Assembly (NCBI GenBank): GCA_019915135.1
Contig: JAHLMK010000019.1
Span: 62,001 to 126,000, forward strand
Length of the DNA stretch: 64,000 nt
Direction: 5' to 3'
DNA from: Strobilurus pachycystidiatus
Taxonomy: Eukaryota > Basidiomycota > Agaricomycetes > Agaricales > Physalacriaceae
Shown here: piece by piece, positions 11,532 to 22,822 of the stretch
Layout: each line of letters starts with the position of its first letter
Numbering within the stretch: position 1 is the first letter of the stretch
Translations under genes and position numbers: made by a program
Notes under the pieces: model-generated
Seen by the model: only the letters and a program-made list of their open reading frames with translations
Database searches by the model: none
What the model was told of the DNA's origin: nothing

Positions 11532-13284
11532 ATGGTAAGCACAATCTTTTCATGCCCGCTTCGCGCTAAATGAGCGCGTCTAATTAGACGTCATCCTACA
11601 ACGACCTACCGTCTGGACCAGAAGCCTGGCTGCAGCTTACACTCGCTCCGGGTAGCCCCGTACGCCATGCAATAGACACTCTGCCGACGCCAATACTGGC
11701 GCTTTTGCGAAACAACGATCCACCGTCGCCTTCCGACGTGTTCATCCTTCATGCCTGTTTCCCCCTAATTGACGCGTCTATCGCCCGCCTGTGGGTCAAG
11801 ATAAACAGCCTTCCTCACGGACACGACCTTGCGGACTGCGAACGCGACCTCGATGTTTTACAGAATTTTCATGCTTTACTCGCAGGAGCCTGCTCGCCTG
11901 TACGACGCCTTCCGCTCGAGGTACTCCAGGAAATCTTTATCATGGCGGCACCGCTTAACTCCAACTTCGGATTATCACCCATGGCCGATACAGTCAATCT
12001 TTTTGACGCGACGGAAGCACCGTGGGTCCTCGGTCGCGTGTGTCGTCGCTGGCGGAGCGCCTCAGTGTGTCCACGGATCTGGTCCCGGATACGGGTGACA
12101 CATCGCGAGGTTATGCGTTACCTCCACATTCGCAAAGGAAATGTCATGGCTGCTTACGCCGCTCTCGAAGATGTCTTACGTCGCGCTAGTCCATGTCCGA
12201 TCGTATTCCGCTTCGAATGGGGCTCAAAGGACATTGACATTGGGCGTCAGCTTTTTGGCAACCTCGTACAACACTCCCAGCAGTGGCTCTCGGCCTCAAT
12301 CCAGATACCGCCGGAAGATTTTCAAATCGAGCTCGCTGCAGTGCGCGGAAAGCTCACCTCTTTGGAGCATCTCTGGTTGCAGGGCACCATGGGTGAGGGT
12401 CAGGCGACCGCGGTCGTCGATGTCTTTGAAGACGCCCCAAAGCTCCAGTCCGTCGACTTTTACCACGTGGACCCCATCTTGTCTTGTCTTGCCCTAACAC
12501 ACCTCAAGATTTGACTCAGTGCCCCGAAAGTGCCCCTTGTTCTCCCGCTCTTGAAGCACTGTCCCAACCTGCAGAACGTCGAGGTTGACGTTTTCGTCCC
12601 CGCCAAGGTCTGGCCAACAAACGAGCCGCGTCTCACTCATTCCTTAACCACCCTGACGACAAACGATCCCACTCTTCTCTCGGAGTTTTATTCCTTCCTC
12701 ACCTGCAAGATCTCCGACTGGGTCCTTTCGTGACGAACAATTTTCTTCATCCTCTTCTGCCGAGCATGCACACTCTCTTCTGTCTTGCCTCTCCTCCTCT
12801 CTTGTCACTGACTCTCATGAATTTCGATCCAAGCGTCGGCTCTCTCATATCAGTGCTTCAGTGCATCCCCACCCTACTCCATCTCTCCATCAAATTCTTC
12901 TGCAACCCCAACTCTGACCAGCCACTGTTAATCGACCGGACTCTCGCCGCCCTCGTGCACGCCATGAGCACCCCTACCACGCCTCTCATCCCATCCCTCA
13001 CGACATTCACGTTCAGCTTCATCACCCTCAACAAACGGTACGCGAAAAAAACAAAGTGGCAGTGGGTGGACAGCGCGTTTGTGCGGATGATTTGGTCGCG
13101 CTATGCGCATCGGGTTCTGCAGGGGGTTGTGCTGGACATCGGTCTACCGAAGGGAGTGGAGGACGTCCTGCCGTTGATACCGAACTTGAATGCGCGAGAC
13201 TTTGATGCGTTGCGTGCGATGAAGCGCGCTGGGATGGACGTCAGCATTGGCCGCCGAGGAGCTCAGGGCATCTCTGTTGTGTGA
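11532..13284 (+). pseudogene. F-box/LRR-type gene interrupted by a stop and a frameshift
   Basis: The start is an ATG at 11532-11534 followed at once by a 53-nt intron (11535-11587), then TSSYNDLPSGPEAWLQLTLA. The F-box-like core is RRLPLEVLQEIFIMAAP, with VLGRVCRRWRSASVCPRIW after it, as in the many agaric F-box proteins acting as SCF adaptors. LRR-like segments follow. An in-frame TGA at 12512-12514 interrupts LTHLKI*LSAPKVPLVLPL, and near 12690 the frame shifts from LLSEFY to PHLQDLRLGPFVTNN. One more T in the TTTT run would repair the latter. Homologous-looking sequence continues to the TGA at 13282-13284. Probably a pseudogene, although indel errors cannot be excluded. Confidence 0.65.
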
Positions 13285-13534
13285 AGTCGGTGGCAGCTTT
13301 CTTTTCCTTTCGTCGGTACGGTACCTATCACTCGGATTCTTATAGTCTCGCTGTGCATGCGTGTTTTCGTTGAGCTCTGCTGTATTGTTCTGTAGCATAA
13401 TTTTCTGTGTACCAAATCGTACGTACGCTTCCTGCATGTCCTATAATTGTAAAACTACCTGTGTACCAAACTCATGTCGCGTGTTATTTGGTCTAATCTC
13501 GCTAACGGTGTACGAGCCTCCGCACTCTAGCTCT
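13285..13534. other. short convergent intergenic region
   Basis: 3' flanks of two convergent genes. No further feature seen. Confidence 0.4.
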
Positions 13535-14284
13535 TTAGTCAGTATACTGTCCACCTTGAAGCCACCTTCTCATCTCAGCATCGAGATCATCCGATGTCAG
13601 ACCATCCGTTTGCTGGGGTAGCCCAAAATCTGAACGGTCTATATGAACACGATGTACGGCAACTGAACAACACTACGATTCACTCACCTGCACCATCGAC
13701 GAACGTCGAGAAAAATGTGCTAGAAAGAGTGGAGCCTTCATCGGTAGCACTAGCGCCGTCATTCGCAAAATGTTGCTGGAACCATGCGTTATATTCGTCT
13801 TGGGATGGGGAGGTATTTGGGCCTGATAACGGTCGACCCAACTGATTCTGGGAGAGCGGCAGTGTGATGTCTGCGGAATGAGGGAAGGGTACATCTGTCA
13901 CGACATCAAGCCAATCTAGGTTAAGCGAAGATATCGACTGGTCCGGTAAAGGCATGGGAGGTAGCAATCCGAAATGCTCTGGTTCGTGTTCCGCATCTCG
14001 GGTACGCTTGAGAGAAGGGGTGGATTCCGCTACAGGAAAGTCCCCCATGTCGCCAATGAGAGCGCGTATCTTGTCACTGTGTGCGTTCCGATGAGCTCGT
14101 TGATCAAGACGACGTGATACGACTCACGCGAGACGACCAGCAAGTTTGGACTGTTTCTCCTGAGCAGTCAAAACATCGAGACATTTGCGCACAATGTCCA
14201 TATCCTGAATCAGCTGCGATTTCGGTTCACCAGACCCCTGCGTACGCCAAATGTTGATACAGACGGCGACTGCTTCTTGGCGGC
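13535..14284 (-). CDS. C-terminal exons of a fungal-specific (Zn2Cys6-family) transcription factor
   Basis: Three minus-strand exons join cleanly. About 14284-14128 reads AVAVCINIWRTQGSGEPKSQ, a typical late segment of the fungal-specific transcription factor domain, then MDIVRKCLDVL and QSKLAGRL. 14076-13688 reads DKIRALIGDMGDFPV and a Ser/Pro-rich tail. 13638-13535 reads RSDFGLPQQTDGLTSDDLDA and ends at TAA. The introns are 14077-14127 (51 nt) and 13639-13687 (49 nt). Upstream exons may reach about 14695 but are uncertain. No zinc cluster is visible before the divergent gene at 14721 begins, so the gene may be truncated at its 5' end. Confidence 0.6.
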
Positions 14285-14720
14285 ATGTTGGACTTTGCCG
14301 TATTGAGAGGGTGGAAGAGAGTAAAGAATCCGAAAGAAACCTTTTGAGAACGGGTGAGCAAAACTAAGGAAAAGAAGAAGGTATCATGTAACGCACCTTG
14401 GCTGTGGGCGCACCTTGGCGCGAGTTGCGCCAACCCTCTGCTCGGATCCGTCTGAGCTGGTCCCATTGATTCCTCGCCGTCGTTGCCGTCGTTTGCAAAG
14501 GTCGGCACTTATCTTGCGCGCGGTCGTCGTTCCATTGGCGTGGTCGTCATTGCTGATGTGTGATCGCACGAGAAAGGGGATGGAGAGGACGATGTGGTGA
14601 TACTCAGAGGACAAGGCTGGGAACAGCTCGATCGCCAACCTTATTTGGCACAGGGCCTGCCTGTTCGCGTGGGATCTCGGCTGACTTGCGACCAACGAGG
14701 ACTCATGCGACCGGAATCAA

Positions 14721-17700
14721 ATGCCCATGCACAAAAAAATGGCGGAAGGGGCCCCCGTTGTGCGTCTACTTGCTTATAAGCTTTCATTTTCTGACCGCGT
14801 GCAGAATGCAAGCGTGCTTATACCACTTCGGGTGTGTGTATTTCTGTCTTTGTTTCTCAATTTTGCTTCCGGGAATCTAATACGCATATCAGAGCGGCCC
14901 AAAGCCAGCACCACGTCGGACTGTTACACCACGAACGCGACCGCGACCAGGACCAGCTTCCAGTCGACCTAAGCCTGCATCACCAAATCAGGCTTCCTCT
15001 TCCAAGCGTCGCTTCCCTGCCATTCCCTCCGCCAGAACGTCAAGGGAACCCAAGAAACATAGTAGCGAGGGAGACCGAGAGTCTTCGTCGGGCCCGAATG
15101 AGACCTTGAAGATCAGGAAGAGGAACGCGGTCTTCGAGAAGAGGAAAATTGAGCGGGGGGAAACCAGAAGCGCGATCACCAAGAGACAGAGAGAGACCTC
15201 CCAACATTTTGAGGAGACTTCCAATACTTTTGACGATCAAGGGGTACGTCGTTGCGCATTGCCTTTCTTTGCTACATCAAGTCGCCAACACCACTCGCAG
15301 CCTCTGTCACCGAACACGTCTCCCGCGTCTTCGTCGGAACACCCACTGACTGAAGCTGGTCGACAATGTCCGCCAGTCGATTTGCCCACTGAAACACAGC
15401 GTACTCAAGCGTCGCCGCCCCGCGGACCACATCTTCCAGCCATTCTGGGAACCAGCCCATGTCCGACGCCTACGCCGAATGCCCGTCGCCCAGCTGGAGT
15501 CGTCTCTTACGCGGTAGATTTGACTGTTATCGGTACCGATGACGATGTTGGGGATGTGCAGGTGCAGGGTTCCATTAGGAAGACAGAGGCACTGGTGTCA
15601 CGAACTACAAAAGTCGTGCAGCAGCGGAGACATGATACTGTGGGCCTCTTATAGACGTGATTTTGTCGCAATCCTGACCCTCTTCTCAGCCTATCTCTGC
15701 GAAGGATGTTGAGGAGATATCAGCGACAGGCCAAGAGGTCGCGCCACCGCTGGCACAGACGATAAAGGACGTCGGCGGAGTCACGGTCTTGCTTGTTTTG
15801 AGCGATGCTGATGGAGATGGGGTTAGTCCTATCTCACATTCTTTCTTCTAATGCTGAAAGTGATGTTTGTTTTTCAGAGTTCCGACTCTGAATATGAAGA
15901 AGATGAACATGAAGAGAACGAGAGGGACAGCCTGTTCACGCCTCCACCGGAAAGTCCCTCTCCTCCGTCAACTCAGTCGAAGTGGGAAATTCCACTTCCC
16001 GCCCCCGACCCCGACGCGGCTCTCATGTTCACACCGCCTGGGCCGTCCCCGTTACGACCCTCGGCAGAGCGTAAAGGAGAAACGGGGCGGAGCTCGCCGC
16101 AGACGTCTTGGCCCAACGATGACGAGGAAGGAGAGAATGGAAAGGAGAACGAGGGAGATGTGGCGAGGGAGGGGAGGGAGGAGAAGGAGGCGACGAAAGC
16201 GAAGAAGGCAAAGGCCAAGGCGTTCGATACAGCGCTTCCCAGTGATTTTGAGGTTGACATGCCTTCACTGCAACTTTCTATGTTTGGACCAACGGGGAAG
16301 AAGAAGAAGAAGACGAAACCTGAATCGCCCCGCCGTCCACAGACGACATCAATAGTTCTGCCTTCCAGCAAACAGAGGATACTCCCACCTTTCCGCGACG
16401 TATGGGTAGAGGTTCCACCACCTACAGCGACGCAGCGAAAGGTCATTGAAGACTCAACAGTGACGGGAGTAGCAAAGATTCTGGAGCGCAAAAGGGATAC
16501 AGGAAGGGCGGCGGTATCGCAGGCTGAAGCGGTGACGTCGCAGGGAGTGGATGTGGGAAAGGTACCTTTGAAGAAGCAATCGTTGCTGTTAACAGCGATA
16601 GCAAGCTCTCTGGCGTCGGCTATACCGTCAGCGGAAACTATCAAGGTATGTGTGTTGTTCAATGCCTGGAGTCAATGATTTGATACGTGGTTTTTGTGGT
16701 AGAAGAAAGCACTTCCATCTGCTTCGCGGCCATCTCCATCAGGCGCACAGGCACCCTCATCCTCATCCCCATCCCACTCCTTCGTCAACGCCCTCAATCT
16801 CAATGCAGCGAAGTCGTACCCAGCCAAGAAGACCCTCCTCTCCGCTACGACAATGTTTCCGACGTACGTTATCGAAGAGGATGTATCCGCTGCTGGACTG
16901 GTTGCCGAGCGTAGCAAGACAAAGAGGGCCCTGCCCTCCGCCATGGCAATGTTCCCGACGTACATCATAAACGAGGATATTCCCGTTGCTGGATCGGCTC
17001 CTGGGCGTAAAAAGGCGAAGAGGGCCGTGGAGGAAGAAGAGGGGAAAAATGTGAAGAAACAGCGGCTTCCAGCGTTGATGGAGACTGGGGACTCGCCAGG
17101 TTTAGCGAAGAGTAGAGGCAAGGAGAAGCAGAGGGAGAGGGAGGTTGACACAGCGTCAGTTAAACTTCCGCTTTCGAACAAGCGGAAGCGCACGAAGGAA
17201 GCGGATGTTGACGTTGGTTCTGCGTCGAAGCGTCAACGACCCGAGCGGCAGAGTACCATGGATCAGTCTTCTCCTCCAACTCCTCCACCTCCCCAGCTCT
17301 CTGATCACCTCGCACCCTCTTCAATCGATGGCCTGTACTACTCACCGTGGTGCCCTCACGAACATCCGCATGAGCCCATAGGGGACCAGGGGGACGATCC
17401 CTGCGTCGGATACCAGACAGCACGGGAAGCAGAACTGAACGATATAAGCCTTTTGTCCAGCTCTGGCATGAGCAATTTGTTGCACGATATGTGGCTCATC
17501 CCAGGGTGTAGGCGAAGAGAGTGGGTGTGGATGGAAGTACAGGAGGGCGAGGAAGGGGAAGAAGAGCAGGAGAATCAGGAAGACGGGCCGGGCGGCAAGT
17601 GGGTGGTGGAGTCGTGGCCGGACGAGAGTGTTGAGAGACGGAAGGAGGTGCATCATCTCGAGCCGGATCTATTGAAGTGGAATTTGCGCTCCATTAGGGC

Positions 17701-18432
17701 GCCGGTGGGCATGAAGAAGACTGATGAGGTGACGGAGGAGATGCAGAGGCGGCTGGACCAAGTTGAGGGAAAGGAAGGGGAGGCCGTAGTGGGCGAGATT
17801 GATCTGAAAAGAGCCGAGGAGCCCCCGTCTCAGCCAAAACAGAGACCACGATGCGAGTCAATGACTTCTCCGACTCTTCAGCTCTCTCCTCTCCTCGCCT
17901 CTCCCTTCGACCATTTGTACTACTCGCCTGGGTGCCGTTCTCAAAGCCCGTACGAGCTAATAGGGGATCAGAGTCTTGACTCTAGCGTCGGGGACAAGAC
18001 GGCGTTGGTAGCGGAGCTCAGCGATGAACAGGACTGCATGACGCTGGCCAAATCTTTGGAGCAAATCGAGGTATGCGTGTTGTTGAATGCTTCGATGTGG
18101 CAACTTGACAACCAATTTCGTCGCAGGAAAAAACACTTTTGTCATCATTGCCGCCGTCTCCACCACAGTCCTCAATGGCGACTTCCTCGTCACCCTTTTC
18201 CAACTCTATCATGGACGCTATCAGCCGCAACAACAAGAAGACTCTGCCCTCTGCTATACCAATGTTTCCAACTTATGTTATTGACGAGCATAGGCCTATT
18301 GCCGGGTCGTTGCAGACATCTATTGCTGGGTCATCGATACCTAGAAAGACAAAACGAGTTGTAGAGGTGGGCAGGCGGGGGTTGCTGATAACAATCGATA
18401 GCAGGGAGCGATCGGACACGTCTTTGTACTAG
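14721..18432 (+). CDS. large disordered nuclear-type protein with internal duplications (MFPTYVI repeats)
   Basis: Exons join in frame across introns 14832-14892, 15244-15300, one at about 15596-15690, about 15820-15878, 16646-16702 and 18071-18126. The protein is Ser/Pro/Lys/Glu-rich with many KKKKK and KRKR patches, so it is probably nuclear, with no recognised domain. It contains three copies of a unit with core MFPTY(V/I)I(E/N/D)E followed by an AG and a basic K-x-KR cluster (starting near 16853, 16949 and 18262). It also has two copies of a second unit (LYYSPWCPHEHPHEPIGDQ near 17335 and LYYSPGCRSQSPYELIGDQ near 17920). The introns before the first and third MFPTY copies are themselves similar, so the duplication included intron DNA. 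The start codon is the most plausible in-frame ATG, not proven. Ends at the TAG at 18430-18432. Confidence 0.6.
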
Positions 18433-19955
18433 ACCTTGATGCTAATGAGTAGAAGATCTATGAGTTGCTTTGCTTTCCTGAATGACACTGATTACGATAT
18501 GCCTACTGTCACTTGAGCAGTAGAATGTGGGGAAAGGCTCGGAGAGCCCTTGGGCCCCGACTAATTTCCTGGGATCTGTGGTCAGCTGCAATACCCAATA
18601 CTACGACGCATCCAGCGAGCGCGGATACCCTATACGAAGGAGGCGGACCTGCATGCTCAGGCAGAGAGTCTTTATTCATAACCCTAAGCTCAAATTACGC
18701 CGGTGCGTGGTGATTCGTGAATAGTGTCGACAGTGCTCAAGGCAACAGTCTAGTGCCAAGTCTCAAAGAAGGGAAGGACAGCTGTAGTATTCATGGAAGC
18801 TTGTATCCATAGTTCAGCATTGGACGCGGTGACTCAGCCTCCAGGGTCTCTAGTCAAAGAACTTTCAACGCACAATGACCATTGGCTTGGTTCGGTGTGC
18901 AGCCTCGCTTGCGAGTTCACCCTTGCAGATCGGTTTCTGTACTGTTCCACTGGAGTTGTCAGATGGAATATCCCCTATAGCCTACAGGATTCTTGCAGTG
19001 ATTGACACAATGGGACCATCAAACATCAAGGTTCCTCAGCATATGATGGTGACTCATGAGTGCTTGAGTCCCAGTGCTCAAGGGAAAGTCATGATGATAC
19101 TTATGCTGAGTTTAGGCTGGTGGACTAGTCTGGGACTAGTCATCGTCAATCTCACGGGGGCCCGTTGGGAGATTGAGTTACAGAGCATGAGATAGGGATG
19201 GAGGCACTGCTGGCTGAGGACAGAAGCTCAGTCGGGTCATGGCAAACAGACTATGTAAGTTGTGTCGGCTCATCCGGACAACTTGGCGGGTGGCCGTTCA
19301 ATACCTTCATCGGCAAAGCGGGCATTGTGTGTGAGTCTGCACGACAGCACAGGTTGCATACCTCAGTTATAGTGCATCTTCCGGTGCGCAATGTTAAGAT
19401 TGTATGTTAGTGGGCGCGCAGCGTCTGTGGGCATTTTTGTGGGATGTGGACTAAAAGACTAGGTCCTGGAAAGTTTGTGTAGGCTAGCAAGCTGGAAGCG
19501 CTGGTAGGTGCAGGACAGAGAAAATTCTGATTAGGCTTAAGTACACTCTTTCTTTTGGCATTTGTAGCAGTATTCTAACGCCATTGGAGTTGACGGGTGA
19601 GCATATACATATACATGTTGAGCTGCGCGCAAGTCCAGACCCTTCAATCTGATAGCAGCAGCCGGGGGAGAGAAACAGAAGCAAATCATATCCTGAGTTT
19701 GGATACAGATTTGTTGATGAACGTGTGCAGCATAAAACACTGCACCCAATGTGAGAGATAATTGAAGATCCGGTAAATTTTTGGCAGGACGTGAACATCT
19801 AAAGTTGATCTGCTTGTGACCAAGTAACAAGTTCAGTACTGCATTATTATGAAACAAGAAAGTCAGTGTAGTGACTTGCGGGCGCTGGTCTGCACAATCT
19901 GACAGCGCGTGTCAAGCGGGACAAAAGGTGTGTTAAACTGGCAAGGGGACCTCCC
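18433..19955. other. 1.5 kb without recognised gene
   Basis: Only short open frames on both strands, without splice-consistent extensions or known motifs. It may be old decayed repeat DNA. I see nothing I can support. Confidence 0.4.
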
Positions 19956-20226
19956 ACTGCATGAAACATACCATACTTACGCCGGAAATATGGTGAAAAA
20001 ATGCAAAATTTATTTACTATCTTGTCACTTGAAAAATGATGAAAATATTGTGAAGATACATGGAAATATACTAAATATATGCTATACCTTACTATATTTT
20101 GATGTATTCACAATATTTTCACTTATATTCATGATAATTTTTTCATTTTTGAAGTCAAAAAATGCTAAATAAATTTTACATTTTTTTATCATATTTCTAG
20201 CATGAATATGCTATGTTTTATGCAGT
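19956..20226. repeat. AT-rich fold-back element (MITE-like), about 270 bp
   Basis: The left end, ACTGCATGAAACATA, followed by AAATATGGTGAAAAAATGC and AAAATTTATTTA, is matched in reverse complement at the right end by ACTGCATAAAACATA, AAATATGATAAAAAAATGT and AAAATTTATTTA. The arms are about 90-100 bp and imperfect. An inner stem pairs GAAAATATTGTGAA with TTCACAATATTTTC. It is strikingly AT-rich against its surroundings. No ORF. I could not find a clear target-site duplication. Confidence 0.6.
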
Positions 20227-20445
20227 ATCCTGATTTCACACCGGGGGCAAACAGGTGCGTTAAACGCACCAGATTTTCATCGACGGTCTTTTCCCGGGAT
20301 TGCAGGCCGGGGACATGCGGCGAACCAGTTTGTTTATATTATAAATACGTTTTTGACTGATCAATAAGAATTATTGTTTTAAGTCCATGTGTTTATTTCA
20401 AATTTACAATGTCAACCAATATAGTAGTCAACGCCAACGTCAAGA

Positions 20446-20911
20446 TGTCACTAATTGCCTCTATTCTGCTCCCTCCTTCACGTCTCCACTCCCGACATCG
20501 TCACATTCTCCCATCTCTGCATTCACCTCGGTCTGGGCCTAGCCCACATTCCCCTGTCATCCATTGTCTTGGCATTGCCTAGATCTGCCCATCAGTGGTC
20601 TGCTGACCACCTGGATCCACTCCGGACCGGTTATACTCCGGCCCGTCTATTGTCTCGCCACATTAGGACTTCTTATTGTTCTATTGTTCTCCCCTTAGTG
20701 CACAGCCACGGACTTTGTATATATATAGTAGCTCCCTTCCCTCTAGTTTCCTCAGTCTGTTCTCTTCGTCTACTCACTGCTTGGTTGCTCCTAGTACTGT
20801 TGTAGGCTCAACACACTCCTCCACATCTTAAACCTCAATCTCTATCCCTCCTCTCTGTCTTGTTTGTGTGATTTGAGTGGTCGCCTTAGTATTGGGGCAC
20901 CAGTCTTGACA
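20446..20911 (+). repeat. 5' LTR of Ty3-I (466 bp)
   Basis: Starts TGTCACTAATTGCC and ends CAGTCTTGACA. It contains a TATATATA stretch near 20718 suited to a promoter. The minus-strand LTR at 49244-50572 is clearly homologous over its full length once its nested solo LTR is removed, which fixes both ends. Confidence 0.8.
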
Positions 20912-21239
20912 CTAGAACAGACTCTTCTACACCCACCTCACACCCTCGCTCAGTGTATGCCCGCCGACAGTACAATCCTTGATCCCACATCCAAACTCCA
21001 ACCACGTCCCACACGCCTTGTGTTCAAGAAGACTGCGGTTACCAATCCCCGTACGTTAACCCACCGCAAAGTCCTTTTTCACACTCTACCGGCTGCTATT
21101 AGGGCTCGTCATTGCGGAGATCACTGCAGCTTCTGGCGTGATACCGATACCGGTCCACGCACTCATACCCTCTCACCATCACTCGCTTCTCAGGCAACGA
21201 AGCGCCGCCCACACTACCTCCCGGCGCCTACTTGCCCTG

Positions 21240-22751
21240 ATGCCCGGGGCCTACCTTCATCAGGGCAAGTACTTCCAGCTCGACGAAGAGTATCACCCCC
21301 AAGAGATCTTCTACGAGCCAGAAGACGAAGACTACCCGGAATCTTGCCGCTACCTTGAATCAGAAGAGCACCAGGAGGCTAAAAGGCGTTTAGAAGAGCG
21401 TACTCGAGCAGAGTTACAATCATCCACACAGACCCCAAGCTCACCTGCACCTCATACCCCAGTTCCCTCTGCACCACCGTCTCCCACCACATCGGAACCA
21501 ACCTTTAGCTCCGCTCCTGTCTCCCCTGTCCCATCCCCTGCTCAGAACGATCCACCACCTGAGTCTCAACCCCTTGCTATAGATCCTGAACCCTCGGAAC
21601 CATCAACTCCCCCGTCCTTGTCTTCATCTTCATCTTCTTACTCCAATTCCTCTTGATCATCATCTCCATCTCTTCCAGTTCACCCAGTTCCTCCTATCAT
21701 GACTACTATTCCCAGCAAACGTGGAGCTAAGCTTGATGACTTTGTCGGCGACCACACCACGTCCACCACATGGCTAGCCCAATACCGCAACCACATGCGG
21801 TTGAACACCGCCCGCTATTCCACTGAGATCGAGAAGGTCTCGGTCTTCCTTTCCTACTTCAAGGGACCTCTTGCCGGCAAATGGGCCAAAAAGCGCATGA
21901 AAGAGTATGACGCCGATCAGGATGATAACACCATTTCAGCTGCCAACAAACGCTGGACCACGCAGGCATCCATCATTGAGAAATTCAAAACCGACTACGC
22001 AGCCATTGACCCCATCACCGCCGCTCGCACCGCCATCGAGACCATTCGCCAGGAAAAGGACTTATCTTCTATAGATAAGTTCATCACCGCCTTTGATGGC
22101 TACGCTGATGACTCCCAGTTTGATGAAAGTTCGCTGCTCTACTTTGTCAAACGTGGTCTGAACCCCAGTCTACTGGATCAAATCTGCATGTCCTACCCCA
22201 TTCCTGATTCTCTCGCCAAATTCAAGACCTGCGCTGTTGAAATGCAGCATGCCTATGAAGCCCGCAAGGCTGAAAAGGCCAACTGGACACAGCGCTCCCA
22301 TTCCTCTCCCAGCATTTACGTTCCTTGTGCCCCGCCCCAGTGTGCCCCGGCTCCCACTCAGGATATGGGAGTACCTATGGATGTAGATGCATCCCGTAAC
22401 ACAGGTGCTACCTTGTCCTCTCCTTTGACTAGGCTGACCCCCGAGGAGCGCGAAATCCTTCACAGGAAGGGCGCTTGCTTTAGATGCCGCGGCCCCAACC
22501 ACATGTCCAAAGACTGTCCTACTCGCTTTGATACCAGCGCCTTTGCTTCAGCCACAAACCGCACCATTTGCGCCGCCGACACATCCGCCGCTGTCACGGC
22601 TGTTCCCACTTCCTCCGACACTGCTCCCGCATCGTCTGCCGATGCAATTCAACAGATTAGCAACACGGCCAACTTGCTCCGTGGCCTGCAGGGAGATGAC
22701 AAGGCGCAGGCCTTAGCTTTCTTGAAGGATGTCGCTGGCCTGGATTTTTAG
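21240..22751 (+). pseudogene. gag: Ty3-I gag with zinc knuckle and one premature stop
   Basis: From the ATG at 21240 (MPGAYLHQGKYFQLDEEY) the frame runs into a Ser/Pro-rich linker. It meets a TGA at 21654-21656, then continues in the same frame with MTTIPSKRGAKLDDFVGDH, a capsid-like domain and the CCHC knuckle CFRCRGPNHMSKDC near 22475. It ends at TAG 22749-22751. Gag forms the particle and binds element RNA. The single stop could also separate two ORFs, but in-frame continuity on both sides argues for a mutation. Confidence 0.75.
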
Positions 22752-22822
22752 AGCGCTCCCCTACCCCAACGTTAGGAGGAGCTGTACGCAATTCTGTCAC
22801 AAATTTTACCAATCAATTCTCT

